Shown here: piece after piece, positions 16,685-24,933 of the stretch
How positions within the stretch are numbered: position 1 is the first letter of the stretch
Layout: every line of letters starts with the position of its first letter
Source of the DNA: Micromonospora sp. CB01531
GTDB taxonomy: Bacteria > Actinomycetota > Actinomycetes > Mycobacteriales > Micromonosporaceae
Reading direction: 5' to 3'
Length of the DNA: 64,000 nucleotides
Assembly: GCF_001905095.1 (NCBI RefSeq)
Contig: NZ_LWLS01000062.1
Coordinates: forward strand, 1-64,000
Made by a program: the position numbers and the translations under genes
The notes under the pieces: generated by a model
Seen by the model: the letters and a program-made list of their open reading frames with translations, nothing else
The model's database searches: none
Told to the model about the DNA's origin: nothing

Positions 16685-17421
16685 ATGGCAACACGGCTTG
16701 TTCAAGTCAACATAAAGGCTCGGGGCGGCTCCGCGCTGGGCGGTTTCTGGGCGGAGGCGCTCGGCTGGGGAGTCTCCAGCGAGGGACCCGGCGTGACCAA
16801 CCTCGAACCCGAGGGCTTCGCCTACCCCGACCCCGTCGCCGTCTGCGTCGACCTCATCGCCTCCCCGGAACCCAAGACGGTGAAGAACCGCGTGCACGTC
16901 GACCTCGCCACCACCTCGGCGGCCCATCAGGCGGAGGTGGTCACGCGCCTGAAGGATCTCGGCGCAACACCCGCCGACGTAGGCCAGGGCGACGTGCCCC
17001 ATGGACGGTCATGGCCGACCCAGAGGGCAACGAGTTCTGCGTGCTGGACCCCCGACCGCTCTATCGAGACACCGGAACGATCGCCGCGGTAGTGGTCGAC
17101 TGCGCGGATCCGCGAGCCATGGTCCGCTTGTGGGGCAAGGCCAGGGACTGGACCCTGCACGAGGTGACCGACCACCACGTGGTACTGCGCTCCGCCAAGG
17201 GCGTCGGCCCATATCTGCAGTTCCTCCGCACACCGGACGTGAAGACCGTGTGGAACCGCGTCCATCTCGACGTCCGCCCATACCCGGGTGACGACCTGGA
17301 GGCCGAGGCGGTCAGACTGCGAACGCTCGGCGCCACCGCCATCGACCTGGGCCACGATGTCCCGTGGACGGTCCTCGCCGACCCGGAAGGCAACGAGTTC
17401 TGTCTCCTCGCCCCAGGCTGA
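16685..17421 (+). pseudogene. two-domain VOC (glyoxalase-like) protein broken by a frameshift
   Basis: From ATG 16685 the frame reads ATRLVQVNIKARGGSALGGF and DLIASPEPKTVKNRVHVDLA, ending GDVP at about 16999. The homologous continuation WTVMADPEGNEFCVLDP is in another frame. The second domain (TIAAVVVDCADPRAMVRLWG to DVPWTVLADPEGNEFCLL) then runs intact to 17421. Both halves carry the same HxD...VPWTVxADPEGNEFC pattern of the Glyoxalase_6 group. Two extra bases (ca after gtgccc) explain the break. It could be a real pseudogene or a sequencing error; codon bias is fully coding on both sides. Confidence 0.75.
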
Positions 17422-17611
17422 CCCAAGAGCCGGCGTTGCCGCATGGCGGGAGCCGGAATCCAAGCCGCCTAAGTCTGCGGAACTGGTTCTGAGGTGGTAT
17501 CCGAAATGGTGGGCCTGACAGTTCCCTTTCGGGAAATCTCGCTCCCAGTGTCGGGAAGCGGGCGCACCGTGCAGCTGCACAGCGAGGCATCAGCCGGTAT
17601 GGTCCGGGCTT

Positions 17612-18127
17612 ATGGGACAGGAGATGGCCGATCCGGATGAGGTTCGTCAGGAATTCGACCGGTTCAATCTCCACAGCAGCCTTTTCGCCCCAGCCTCTGC
17701 CGAACGGGCGTTCGCGGTCTTCACCGGGTCGCTGGCCGACTGGTGGGTACGCGAATACACCTGGTCCGGGCCGGAGGCCTTGGCCGAACTGGGGATGGAG
17801 CCCCGGGCCGGCGGCATGCTCTACGAGATCGGCCCCTACGGCTTCCGCAGCGACTGGGGCCGGGTGCTGACCTGGGATCCACCCCGCCGGCTGGTCTTCA
17901 CCTGGCAGATCGGGCCGGACCGGGTGGCGGTGCCGGACCCGGCGCGGGCGAGCGAGGTCGAGGTGCTCTTCCAGCCGGAAGGGCCGGAGCTGACCCGGGT
18001 CGACGTCGAGCACCGCTACTTCGACCGGCACGGTGCGGCCGCCGAGGGTTACCGCAAGGCGCTCACCGCCGGCTGGCACGAACTGCTCTGCCGCTACCTG
18101 GCCACGGTCGCCCGCACTGCGGCCTGA
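17612..18127 (+). CDS. SRPBCC / AHSA1-like domain protein
   Basis: 171 residues with the START-like helix-grip pattern: FAPASAERAFAVFTGSLADW near the N-terminus, GMLYEIGPYGFRSDWGRVLT in the middle, and PRRLVFTWQIGPDRVAVPDP. The C-terminal helix holds GYRKALTAGWHELLCRYLAT. Members bind hydrophobic ligands or act as small stress proteins, and some in this subgroup sit in toxin-antitoxin-like ArsR pairs. No ArsR gene is adjacent here. The start may be ATG 17612 or 17624. Confidence 0.8.
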   Translation: MGQEMADPDEVRQEFDRFNLHSSLFAPASAERAFAVFTGSLADWWVREYTWSGPEALAELGMEPRAGGMLYEIGPYGFRSDWGRVLTWDPPRRLVFTWQIGPDRVAVPDPARASEVEVLFQPEGPELTRVDVEHRYFDRHGAAAEGYRKALTAGWHELLCRYLATVARTAA

Positions 18128-18199
18128 CCGGAGCGCCCGACGGTCCGGGCTCGCCGCCGAAAGTCCGACCAGGACCGGTGCACCCCCGCCGGTCCGGGC

Positions 18200-18907
18200 T
18201 CACCGCGCGATGCCCCGGGTCGCGGTGCCCCGGCCGGCCACGCCGGTGCCGCCCAGGTCGACCCGGCGACCCGCCGCCGCACCCGAGCCGAACCCGGTGC
18301 CGGCCAGCCGGCGGGCCGGCGCGGTACGCAGCCGGGGGTAGACCTCGGCGAGCCGGCGCTGGACCCGATCGGAGCGGTCGGCCAGCACCAGCGCCGCCGA
18401 GGGCGCACCGGACTCGGCCACCGCGTCGGCTTCGGCCGCGCACAGCCGCTCCGCCACCACCTGGGCGAACCCGGCCAGCCAGGTACGTCGGAACGCGGCC
18501 GGATGCTCCCCGGCCGGTACGGCGGCACCGGCCAACCCGTGCGCGGCCTGCACCAGCAGCGAGGTGAAGAGCAGCTCGACCCGTTCCAGGTCGCTGGCGA
18601 AGCCGAACAGGTGCATCGCGAAGCCGCTGCCCTGCCGTCGTCGTACGCAGCGGCAGCGCAGCGGGTCGGCGACCGCCGCGAGCAGGCCGGCCTTGTCCCG
18701 GGCGTACGGGGCGACGACCTCGACCACCCGGTCGCCAACCGGGTCGGTGGCCGGTTCCCGGGCGGCAAGCAGCGCCCGGTCCACGCCGTAGCGGGCGATC
18801 AGTTCGGTCGCCTTGGCCATGAACGCCGCCGCCTCGGCCGGCGTGCAGGCCGGATCCTCGGCCTGGGCTAGCAGCTTGCGCACCTTGCTCAGCATCGCCT
18901 CGGACAT
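18200..18907 (-). CDS. DUF2786 domain protein
   Basis: 235 residues. The N-terminal ~45 residues (MLSKVRKLLAQAEDPACTPA, then EAAAFMAKATELIARYGVD) are the DUF2786 signature, a short helical region. The middle contains a possible metal-binding cluster LRCRCVRRRQG and long helices, and the end is Gly/Arg-rich (RRLAGTGFGSGAAAGRRVDL). The biochemical role of DUF2786 proteins is unknown to me. The gene is convergent with the SRPBCC gene. Confidence 0.8.
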   Translation of the reverse strand: MSEAMLSKVRKLLAQAEDPACTPAEAAAFMAKATELIARYGVDRALLAAREPATDPVGDRVVEVVAPYARDKAGLLAAVADPLRCRCVRRRQGSGFAMHLFGFASDLERVELLFTSLLVQAAHGLAGAAVPAGEHPAAFRRTWLAGFAQVVAERLCAAEADAVAESGAPSAALVLADRSDRVQRRLAEVYPRLRTAPARRLAGTGFGSGAAAGRRVDLGGTGVAGRGTATRGIAR

Positions 18908-19015
18908 GCCGCCAGTGCTACCACAGCGACGGGACCGGTCGGGATGCGCCGGGCCCGGCGCGCTGGCCGTGCCCGGCCGACCCGCAGCGCCGGCCCTGAG
19001 CCGTGGACCCGGCGG

Positions 19016-19405
19016 TCAGCCCGCCCGGCTGTGCAGCGTGGCGACCGTCGACCCGGCCAGGGTGAGCAGGCAGTCCGGCAGCAGCCCGTCGGCGACCGCG
19101 GCGCCGAAGAGCGCCTCCCCGGTCTCGGCGTCGTCGTTGGCGTACGCGCTGACGAAGCGGGCCACCCAGCGGGTGTCGTAGTCGGCCTGGTCGATCCCGG
19201 GGAAGTCGAGCGCGCAACCGCCCGCCGGAGCGTCGTCCCCGACCATCGTGGCCGCCAGGCACCACGCCACCCCGTACGCCCCGGCCAGCCCGGAGCGGTC
19301 CACCACGGCATCGAAGGTGCCCACCACCGCGTCGCCGTCACCGGCCAGCGCCGAGCGGAGCACCGCGGTCGCGTCGTCCAGCGTCTGCTGTGCTTCGTCG
19401 GTCAC
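19016..19405 (-). CDS. hypothetical acidic protein, about 129 aa
   Basis: The likely start is GTG 19405 (TDEAQQTLDDATAVLRSALA), because the upstream extension loses coding character. The sequence is Ala/Asp-rich and helical, with LAGAYGVAWCLAATMVGDDA and WVARFVSAYANDDAETGEAL. It has two Cys and no signal peptide. I do not recognise the family. It is divergent from the solute-binding lipoprotein gene with about 165 bp between. Confidence 0.6.
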   Translation of the reverse strand: MTDEAQQTLDDATAVLRSALAGDGDAVVGTFDAVVDRSGLAGAYGVAWCLAATMVGDDAPAGGCALDFPGIDQADYDTRWVARFVSAYANDDAETGEALFGAAVADGLLPDCLLTLAGSTVATLHSRAG

Positions 19406-19571
19406 CTGCCGAACAGTAGGACCGACGGTCAAGCCGTGACCCCGAAACGGCCCAGCAATCACGGTCCGTGATATCCGCAGTCGGGCTGCCGACGGAGCCA
19501 CCTCCACGGTCCCGCGGGCTGCCCCGGCACGCTAATGTGCGCAGCGGACCTTCGCCGGAGGAAGGACGACA

Positions 19572-20921
19572 ATGCTCGTATCACGCGCGTCGCGCGCGGC
19601 CATTTCCGTGGCCTGCGCGGCGCTCCTGCTCGCCACCAGCGCCTGCGGGAGCGACCAGCCCGAGGAGGCGAACACCACCACCCAGGTGCGCCTCTACGGC
19701 ACCGACGGCAACATGCAGAACTCGTACGCGGCCGAACTGAAGGACCGGGCGAGCCTTCTGAACGGCATGAAGGGCACAATTCCGCTCACTCAACTGCCGG
19801 AAGGCTTCAAGGAACGACTACGGACCGTAGACCCGAAGCTGACCGACTACCTCTACTCCGCCGAGTCGTACGACGCGGTCGTGATCAGCGCGCTGGCCGC
19901 CCAGCTCGCCGGCACCACCCACCCGGAGGAGATCGCCAAACAGATCACCGGGGTGACCAACGGCGGCCAGCGCTGCGAGGATCCGGCGACCTGTCTGCGG
20001 CTCGCCCGAACCGGCCAGGACATCGAGTACCGCGGGGTATCGCTGACCCGGGCCGGGTTCACCGACGCCGGCGAGCCGGCCACCGCCAGCTACGCCACGC
20101 TGCACTTCGACCACGAGCAGATCAACGACGGCAAGACCGAGTTCGTCGGCGCCGGCGACGAGTCGGGGGCGAGCACCAAGGCCCCGCCGCCGGGGAAGAA
20201 GCAGCGCGGCGGCAAGTCGAGCAAGGGGGACGGCCCGCTGGTCCTCGGCGGCCTGCTGCCGAAGACCGGTGACCTGGCCCTGGCGTACCCGCCGCTGGCC
20301 GCCGGTGCGGCGCTCGCCGTCAAGGACATCAACGCCGCCGAGGGCGTGCTCGGCACGCCGGTGGTCTGGATCGACGGCGACGACGGCACCAACCCCGAGG
20401 TGGCGAAGGCGACCGTGGCGTCGCACGTGCAGCAGGGCGTCCAGGTCATCATCGGTGCGGCCGCGTCCGGGATCTCCCGGGCCGTGCTGCCCGACGTGGT
20501 CGCCGCCGGCCGGGTGCTCTTCTCCCCGTCGAACACCGACGCCGGGCTGACCACGATCGACGACCGGGGGCTCTACTTCCGCACCGCCCCGTCCGACATC
20601 CTGCAGGGCCGGGCCCTGGCCGACGTGATCATGCGGGACGGCCCGCACAAGGTCGCCATCGTGGCCCGCAAGGACTCCTACGGCGAGGGCCTGCAGGAGA
20701 ACGTCCGCGCCGAGCTGGAGCGGGCCGGCCTGGGCGGTGACCGGGTCAAGCTGCTCACGTACCCGCCGCCGGCGGGCGCGGACGCGCCGCCGGTGGACTT
20801 CTCCGCCGGGGCCAGGGAGATAAAGGACTACGGGGCGGACGCCGTGCTGATCATCGGCTTCGGCGAGTCGCTGAAGGTGATCACCGCGCTGGCCGACGCC
20901 GGGGTGCAGATCCAGCACTGA
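19572..20921 (+). CDS. ABC transporter solute-binding lipoprotein, circularly permuted Peripla_BP_6
   Basis: 449 residues with a lipoprotein signal ending LLATSAC (Cys25). Residues 38-195 (QVRLYGTDGNMQNSYAAELK, FKERLRTVDPKLTDYLYSAE, GGQRCEDPATCLRLARTGQD) correspond to what is normally the C-terminal part of branched-chain-amino-acid-type binding proteins. A Lys/Gly/Pro linker (196-222) follows. Residues 223-449 (LVLGGLLPKTGDLALAYPPL to IIGFGESLKVITALADAGVQ) correspond to the normal N-terminal part, and the gene stops where the VYGxDGN segment would follow. The natural order is thus swapped. It has a good GGAGGAAGG ribosome site. No permease genes are adjacent. Confidence 0.85.
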   Translation: MLVSRASRAAISVACAALLLATSACGSDQPEEANTTTQVRLYGTDGNMQNSYAAELKDRASLLNGMKGTIPLTQLPEGFKERLRTVDPKLTDYLYSAESYDAVVISALAAQLAGTTHPEEIAKQITGVTNGGQRCEDPATCLRLARTGQDIEYRGVSLTRAGFTDAGEPATASYATLHFDHEQINDGKTEFVGAGDESGASTKAPPPGKKQRGGKSSKGDGPLVLGGLLPKTGDLALAYPPLAAGAALAVKDINAAEGVLGTPVVWIDGDDGTNPEVAKATVASHVQQGVQVIIGAAASGISRAVLPDVVAAGRVLFSPSNTDAGLTTIDDRGLYFRTAPSDILQGRALADVIMRDGPHKVAIVARKDSYGEGLQENVRAELERAGLGGDRVKLLTYPPPAGADAPPVDFSAGAREIKDYGADAVLIIGFGESLKVITALADAGVQIQH

Positions 20922-20925
20922 GCGA

Positions 20926-20961
20926 CGACGAGGGCCGCACCTACCGGTGCGGCCCTCGTCG
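20926..20961. terminator. bidirectional hairpin between convergent genes
   Basis: A perfect 15-bp stem (cgacgagggccgcac / gtgcggccctcgtcg) with loop ctaccg lies between the stop of the binding-protein gene and the stop of the crotonase gene. Confidence 0.85.
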
Positions 20962-20975
20962 CGTGTCCGGACCGG

Positions 20976-21719
20976 TCAGCGGGACCGGCGCCGCTCCAGG
21001 AACTCGGTCATCCGCCGGTGCTTCTCCTCGTCCTCGAAGAGCACCGCCTGGCTGAGCAGGTCGAGCTGCGGGTGGGCGGCGGGCGGGGCGTCCACGGCCA
21101 GCTTGGTCAGCCGCAGCGCCAGCGCCGAACCCTTCGCGATCTCGTCGAGCAGGCCGTGCGCCGTGGGCAGCAGCTCCGCCGGCTCGGCCACCACCCGGTT
21201 GACCAGCCCGATCTGCAGGGCCTCGTCGGCGTCCACCCGGCGGCCGGTGAAGAGCAGCTCCTTGGCCCGGGCCTCCCCGACCAGCGCCGGTAGGCGGTAG
21301 GTCGCGCCGGCGCCGGCCAGGATGCCCAACCGCACCTCGGGCTGGCCGAACACCGCGCGTGCCGTGCACACCCGCAGGTCGCAGGCGTACGCCAGCTCGG
21401 CGCCCCCACCCAGCGCGGGGCCGTCCACGGCCGCCACGGTCGGCATCGGGAGCGCCCGGATCCGGGCGAAGGCGGCCTGGTTGATGGCGGCCAGGGCGTC
21501 CAGCCGGCCGCGGTCGCGGAGTTGGCCGATGTCCGCCCCGCCGGCGAAGATGCCCTCCGCCCCGCCGGTGAGCAGCAGCAGCCGGGGCCGCGCCTCCAGC
21601 TCGGCGCAGACCGCGTGCAACTCGGCGATCAGGTCGGCGTCGATGGCGTTGCGCTTCTCCGGCCGGTCCAGCGTCACCACCAGCCGGTCCAGTAGCTCCT
21701 CGATCCGCAGCCCGCTCAT
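20976..21719 (-). CDS. enoyl-CoA hydratase/isomerase family protein
   Basis: 247 residues with crotonase motifs: LDRPEKRNAIDADLIAELHA, oxyanion-hole segments AEGIFAGGADIGQLRD and AVDGPALGGGAELAYACDLR, then FGQPEVRLGILAGAGATYRL with the catalytic-type E/G positions, and ALQIGLVNRVV. The Glu in QPEVRLG is the residue used by true hydratases. The gene lies 67 bp downstream of a 3-hydroxyacyl-CoA dehydrogenase gene in the same direction, so the pair covers the hydration and second oxidation steps of beta-oxidation. Confidence 0.92.
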   Translation of the reverse strand: MSGLRIEELLDRLVVTLDRPEKRNAIDADLIAELHAVCAELEARPRLLLLTGGAEGIFAGGADIGQLRDRGRLDALAAINQAAFARIRALPMPTVAAVDGPALGGGAELAYACDLRVCTARAVFGQPEVRLGILAGAGATYRLPALVGEARAKELLFTGRRVDADEALQIGLVNRVVAEPAELLPTAHGLLDEIAKGSALALRLTKLAVDAPPAAHPQLDLLSQAVLFEDEEKHRRMTEFLERRRSR

Positions 21720-21786
21720 GCCTGCGCCTCCGTACGGTCGGCGTCGGCGTGAGGCTTCATGGCGCTGAGCTTGATGGTTCGCTCGC

Positions 21787-22644
21787 TCACTGCTTCGCCC
21801 CGCCTTCCCACGTGTAGAAGCCCTGGCCGGACTTCTTGCCCAGCTTCCCGGCGGCCACCATCTCGACCAGCAGCGGCGGCGGCGCGAACCGATCCCCGTA
21901 CGCGGCCTGGAGGGTGCGGGCGATGTCGAGGCGGACGTCCAGCCCGACCAGGTCAGTCAGCTCCAGCGGGCCGACCGGGTGCCGGTAGCCGAGCACCATC
22001 GCCTTGTCGATGTCGGCGGGGCTGGCCACCCCGTCGGCGACCATCCGGATCGCTTCCAGCCCGAGGGTGACCCCAAGCCGGGAGGTGGCGAAGCCGGGCA
22101 TGTCGCGTACGACGACGGGGTCCTTGCCCAGCCGCCCGGCGAGCGCGACGGCCGCCTCGGTGGTTGTCGGCGTGGTGGCCGGGCCGACCACGATCTCCAG
22201 CAGCGCCATCGCCCAGACCGGGTTGAAGAAGTGCAACCCGACGAAGTCCGCCGGCCGGTCCAGCCCGTCGGCCAGGTCGGCGATCGGGATGCTGGACGTG
22301 TTGCTGCCGAGCAGGGCGGGACGCCGCGCCTCGGCCTCCCGCAGCACCGACCGTTTGAGGTCGAGCCGCTCCGGGACCGCCTCGACGATCACGTCGGGCC
22401 CCTCGGCGACCTCGGCCAACCCGGCGCGCAGGCTGACCCGCGCCCGGTTCGCCGTCGCCTCCTCGGCGGTCAGCTTGCCGCGCTGCACCCCGCGCTCCCA
22501 CAGCTCGCCGAGGCGCTGCACGGCGGCCGCCCCGCGGGGCGGATCCACCTCGACCAGCTCCACCGCGTAGCCGGCGCCGGCCGCCACGTACGCGATGCCG
22601 AGGCCCATGGTGCCGGCCCCGACGACCACAAAACGACCACTCAT
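21787..22644 (-). CDS. 3-hydroxyacyl-CoA dehydrogenase (3-hydroxybutyryl-CoA type)
   Basis: 285 residues from ATG 22644 with GAGGGG upstream; the frame is open further up but without coding character. The NAD-binding VVVGAGTMGLGIAYVAAGAG is followed by GSNTSSIPIADLADGL and FVGLHFFNPVWAMALLEIVV (catalytic His in LHFFNP). The C-terminal domain contains DIDKAMVLGYRHPVGPLELT, GLDVRLDI and GKKSGQGFY. It matches the single-domain PaaH/Hbd family (about 285 aa) and works with the downstream crotonase. Confidence 0.93.
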   Translation of the reverse strand: MSGRFVVVGAGTMGLGIAYVAAGAGYAVELVEVDPPRGAAAVQRLGELWERGVQRGKLTAEEATANRARVSLRAGLAEVAEGPDVIVEAVPERLDLKRSVLREAEARRPALLGSNTSSIPIADLADGLDRPADFVGLHFFNPVWAMALLEIVVGPATTPTTTEAAVALAGRLGKDPVVVRDMPGFATSRLGVTLGLEAIRMVADGVASPADIDKAMVLGYRHPVGPLELTDLVGLDVRLDIARTLQAAYGDRFAPPPLLVEMVAAGKLGKKSGQGFYTWEGGAKQ

Positions 22645-22809
22645 GACGTCCCCTCGCCGCGGGCGGCGGCGCGTGGGTCTCCGCCGCGCCGGCCCGCATG
22701 CTCCGCTCGTTCCTGGGTGCGACCCTATGCAGGGCCGGCCCGGGCGGTGTGCGTGGGGGCGCGCCGGATCGGGTACGACGGCCGTCGAAGCCGACACGGA
22801 AGGACCGAC

Positions 22810-23097
22810 ATGAGCCAGGCACCGGAGAGCGCGGAGAACCCGGAGACCGTGGAGACCCGCGGCGACGAGCGGGTGGACCTGCTCCGCGCGGACACCAACA
22901 ACGACGGCCGGACCAACGTGTGGGTGGTGGACACCGACGGCGACGGGAAGGCCGACCTGTTCCAGTTCGACACCGACGGTGACGGTGAGGTGGACATCAC
23001 CATGGTCGACATCGACGAGGACGGCACCCCGGACGAGGTGGTCGACGGCGACGGTGGCCTCCCGCCAGAGCAGCACTCCCCGACCGTCCAGGTGTGA
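22810..23097 (+). CDS. small acidic protein with EF-hand-like DxDxDG repeats
   Basis: 95 residues from ATG 22810 with GGAAGG 6 bases upstream. It contains four consecutive loops: ADTNNDGRTN, DTDGDGKAD, DTDGDGEVD and DIDEDGTPD, each of the DxDxDG(x)xD type seen in EF-hand, dockerin and thrombospondin-3 calcium loops. Spacing is about 12-13 residues, so they are loop-only repeats and not helix-loop-helix EF-hands. No signal peptide or membrane helix is seen, so a cytoplasmic calcium buffer is the simplest idea. Confidence 0.75.
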   Translation: MSQAPESAENPETVETRGDERVDLLRADTNNDGRTNVWVVDTDGDGKADLFQFDTDGDGEVDITMVDIDEDGTPDEVVDGDGGLPPEQHSPTVQV

Positions 23098-23102
23098 GCG
23101 AG

Positions 23103-23135
23103 ACGGAAGGGTCCCTGGTCAACGCCGTCGGCGGC
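23103..23135. repeat. dispersed GGAAGGG(G/T)CCC..TCAACGCC element, copy 1
   Basis: ggaagggtccctggtcaacg at 23105-23124 matches ggaaggggcccttgtcaacg at 55198-55217 in 17 of 20 positions. Both lie just after stop codons. I recall that similar short elements are common in Micromonospora intergenic DNA. Confidence 0.5.
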
Positions 23136-23172
23136 GGCGACGCAGGGGCCCTTCCCGACCTCGGGCCCGCGC

Positions 23173-23949
23173 TCAGGCCAGCTTCAGCGTGGCCAGATAG
23201 TACGGGTGGTCCCGGTCGTCCACGTCGACCAGTCGCCACGGCGAGCCGTGGACCAGCTCGGCCAGCTCGTCCACCGAGCACACCAGATAGTCGAACCACT
23301 CGGTGCCGAGCAGCCGGTAGCGCAGCCGCAGCCGGAGCTGGCCGCCGAACCGGCCCCGCCGCCGGTTGCGCTCGTGGTAGCTCGTGTGCACCGGGTCGGT
23401 GGTGCCGTACGGGTCGGTGCCATGCGCGATGACCTGGGCGCCGGGCCGGGCCAGTGCGGCGAGCGCGGCCAGGAACCCGGGTGCCCGCTCCCGTCCCTCG
23501 ATCAGCCCGAGGTTGTTGCCGAGCAGCAGGAATGTGTCATACCGGCGGCCGTCGGCGACGTGCTCGTCGATCGTGCCGTGCACCAGGTCGCGTACGCCCC
23601 GGTGGCGGCAGACCCGCAACGCCCCGGCCGAGGTGTCCAGCCCGGTGACCGGGACCCCGCTCTGCTGCAGGTGCAGAGCGATCCGGCCGCCACCGACGCC
23701 CACGTCCAGCGCGTGCCCGCGCACCCGCTCCACGGCCCGGTGGTCGTACGGCTGCCACGCCTCTGGCGGGTCCAGGTAGTGCCCGGCGGGAGCGCCGTTG
23801 ACCAGGCCGTCGTCCCGCTCGATGATCTCGATGACCGGTCGGGGCAGCCGCCCGCCGACAAGTGGCCGGGGTCCGACCCCGGTGGCGACCGCGTACGCGT
23901 CGCGGATCATCTCGCCGAACACGTCGCCGATCGTGGGTTCTCCGGTCAC
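23173..23949 (-). CDS. class I SAM-dependent methyltransferase
   Basis: About 258 residues from GTG 23949 (TGEPTIGDVFGEMIRDAYAV); a GTG at 23958 is the alternative. The SAM-binding motif I is HALDVGVGGGRIALHLQQSG, followed by GLDTSAGALRVCRHRGV (motif II Asp) and DTFLLLGNNLGLIEGRERAP. The C-terminal half includes WFDYLVCSVDELAELVHGSP. The methyl acceptor is unknown. It is divergent from the F420-type oxidoreductase gene with about 54 bp between. Confidence 0.85.
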   Translation of the reverse strand: MTGEPTIGDVFGEMIRDAYAVATGVGPRPLVGGRLPRPVIEIIERDDGLVNGAPAGHYLDPPEAWQPYDHRAVERVRGHALDVGVGGGRIALHLQQSGVPVTGLDTSAGALRVCRHRGVRDLVHGTIDEHVADGRRYDTFLLLGNNLGLIEGRERAPGFLAALAALARPGAQVIAHGTDPYGTTDPVHTSYHERNRRRGRFGGQLRLRLRYRLLGTEWFDYLVCSVDELAELVHGSPWRLVDVDDRDHPYYLATLKLA

Positions 23950-24003
23950 GGCGATCACGCTATCCGGGCTCGGTCGGGCTGTCGCGGCCGTATCCTGGGC
24001 GGC

Positions 24004-24384
24004 GTGACCGACCTGGACCGCCTTGCGGCGGAGAAGTACGTGCTGCTCACGACGTTCCGCAAGGACGGCCGGGGAGTGGCGACGCCGGTCTGGGCGGTGC
24101 GGGACGGGGACGCGCTGGCGGTGTGGACGGCGTCGGACTCCGGCAAGGTCAAGCGGATCCGGCGGGACGGCCGAGTGACCGTGGCACCGTGCGACGTCCG
24201 CGGCCGGCCGCACGGCGAGGCGCTACCGGGGCACGCGGCGATCTGCGATCTGGTCGGGACCCAACGGATCCGCGGACTGCTGAAGCACAAGTACCGCATG
24301 ATCGGGCGGCTCAGTCTGCTGGGCAGCCGGCTGCGCCGTGGCGAGCGCGGCACGGTGGGGCTGCGCGTCGTGCTGGACGAGTGA
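24004..24384 (+). CDS. PPOX-class F420-dependent oxidoreductase (split beta-barrel)
   Basis: 126 residues from GTG 24004. The pattern LAAEKYVLLTTFRKDGRGVA followed by TPVWAVRDGDALAVWTASDS and GKVKRIRRDGRVTVAPCDVR is typical of the PPOX-class, F420- or FMN-binding split-barrel proteins of actinobacteria. These reduce small molecules such as biliverdin or unknown substrates. The C-terminal half is short (KHKYRMIGRLSLLGSRLRRG). It is probably monocistronic. Confidence 0.85.
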   Translation: MTDLDRLAAEKYVLLTTFRKDGRGVATPVWAVRDGDALAVWTASDSGKVKRIRRDGRVTVAPCDVRGRPHGEALPGHAAICDLVGTQRIRGLLKHKYRMIGRLSLLGSRLRRGERGTVGLRVVLDE

Positions 24385-24470
24385 ACCCCGGACACGATTA
24401 AGGGCGGCGGATCGCCGCTTGCGCGTACGTCCGGCCGCCCCTGATCGGAACGCCTGAGAAAGTCCGGTGG

Positions 24471-24680
24471 TCAGTCTCCCTGGCGCTGCTGGGGAATCTG
24501 CCCCTGCAGCAGGGCCCGGACCTCCGATTCGCGGTAGCGGCGGTGGCCGCCCAGGGTCCGGATCGCGCTAAGCTTGCCAGCCTTGGCCCACCGGGTCACC
24601 GTCTTCGGGTCGACACGGAACATCGACGCCACCTCGGCCGGTGTGAGTAGCGGCTCTGGTTCATGCGTTCGCGATGCCAT
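24471..24680 (-). CDS. bldC: BldC, MerR-like developmental regulator
   Basis: 69 residues from ATG 24680, with GGAGGAG 8 bases upstream; the frame is open further upstream but that part is not conserved. The sequence EPLLTPAEVASMFRVDPKTV, TRWAKAGKLSAIRTLGGHRR, YRESEVRALL is nearly the same as remembered Streptomyces BldC (68 aa), a single winged-HTH domain that binds cooperatively to direct repeats and delays development. Its place next to a hypothetical gene, vdh and DUF3073 is as I remember in S. coelicolor. Confidence 0.95.
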   Translation of the reverse strand: MASRTHEPEPLLTPAEVASMFRVDPKTVTRWAKAGKLSAIRTLGGHRRYRESEVRALLQGQIPQQRQGD

Positions 24681-24933
24681 TGGGGTCACTCCTCCACATG
24701 TATAGACATCGGCCGGGGTCCCGCCGGCCGACGCGTCTCCCATGGTCCGGCTAGTCCCCGATGTCCGACATGGGCCGAACGGCTGAAGGTCCCTAGACGG
24801 ACGGATGAACCATGCCCGATTTTTACGACTTTTACGTCGCAGACAGTACCTTATTAGGACTCATGATCACGGTTCGTGATGCGTCAACTACGAGACACTC
24901 TCGCATCGAGAGGTATCCATCGGGCAATTCGGG
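24681..24933. promoter_or_regulatory. AT-richer upstream region of bldC
   Basis: About 250 bp without a gene, with unusually low GC for this window (for example gatttttacgacttttacg near 24818). A long untranslated leader or several promoters for bldC are likely, but no box can be assigned with confidence. The left part overlaps the ribosome site of bldC. Confidence 0.4.

Noticed and set aside
22645..23076. N-terminal extension of the 3-hydroxyacyl-CoA dehydrogenase frame
   Set aside because: Overlaps the EF-hand-like gene on the other strand; the NAD-binding motif begins directly after ATG 22644, which has a good ribosome site.
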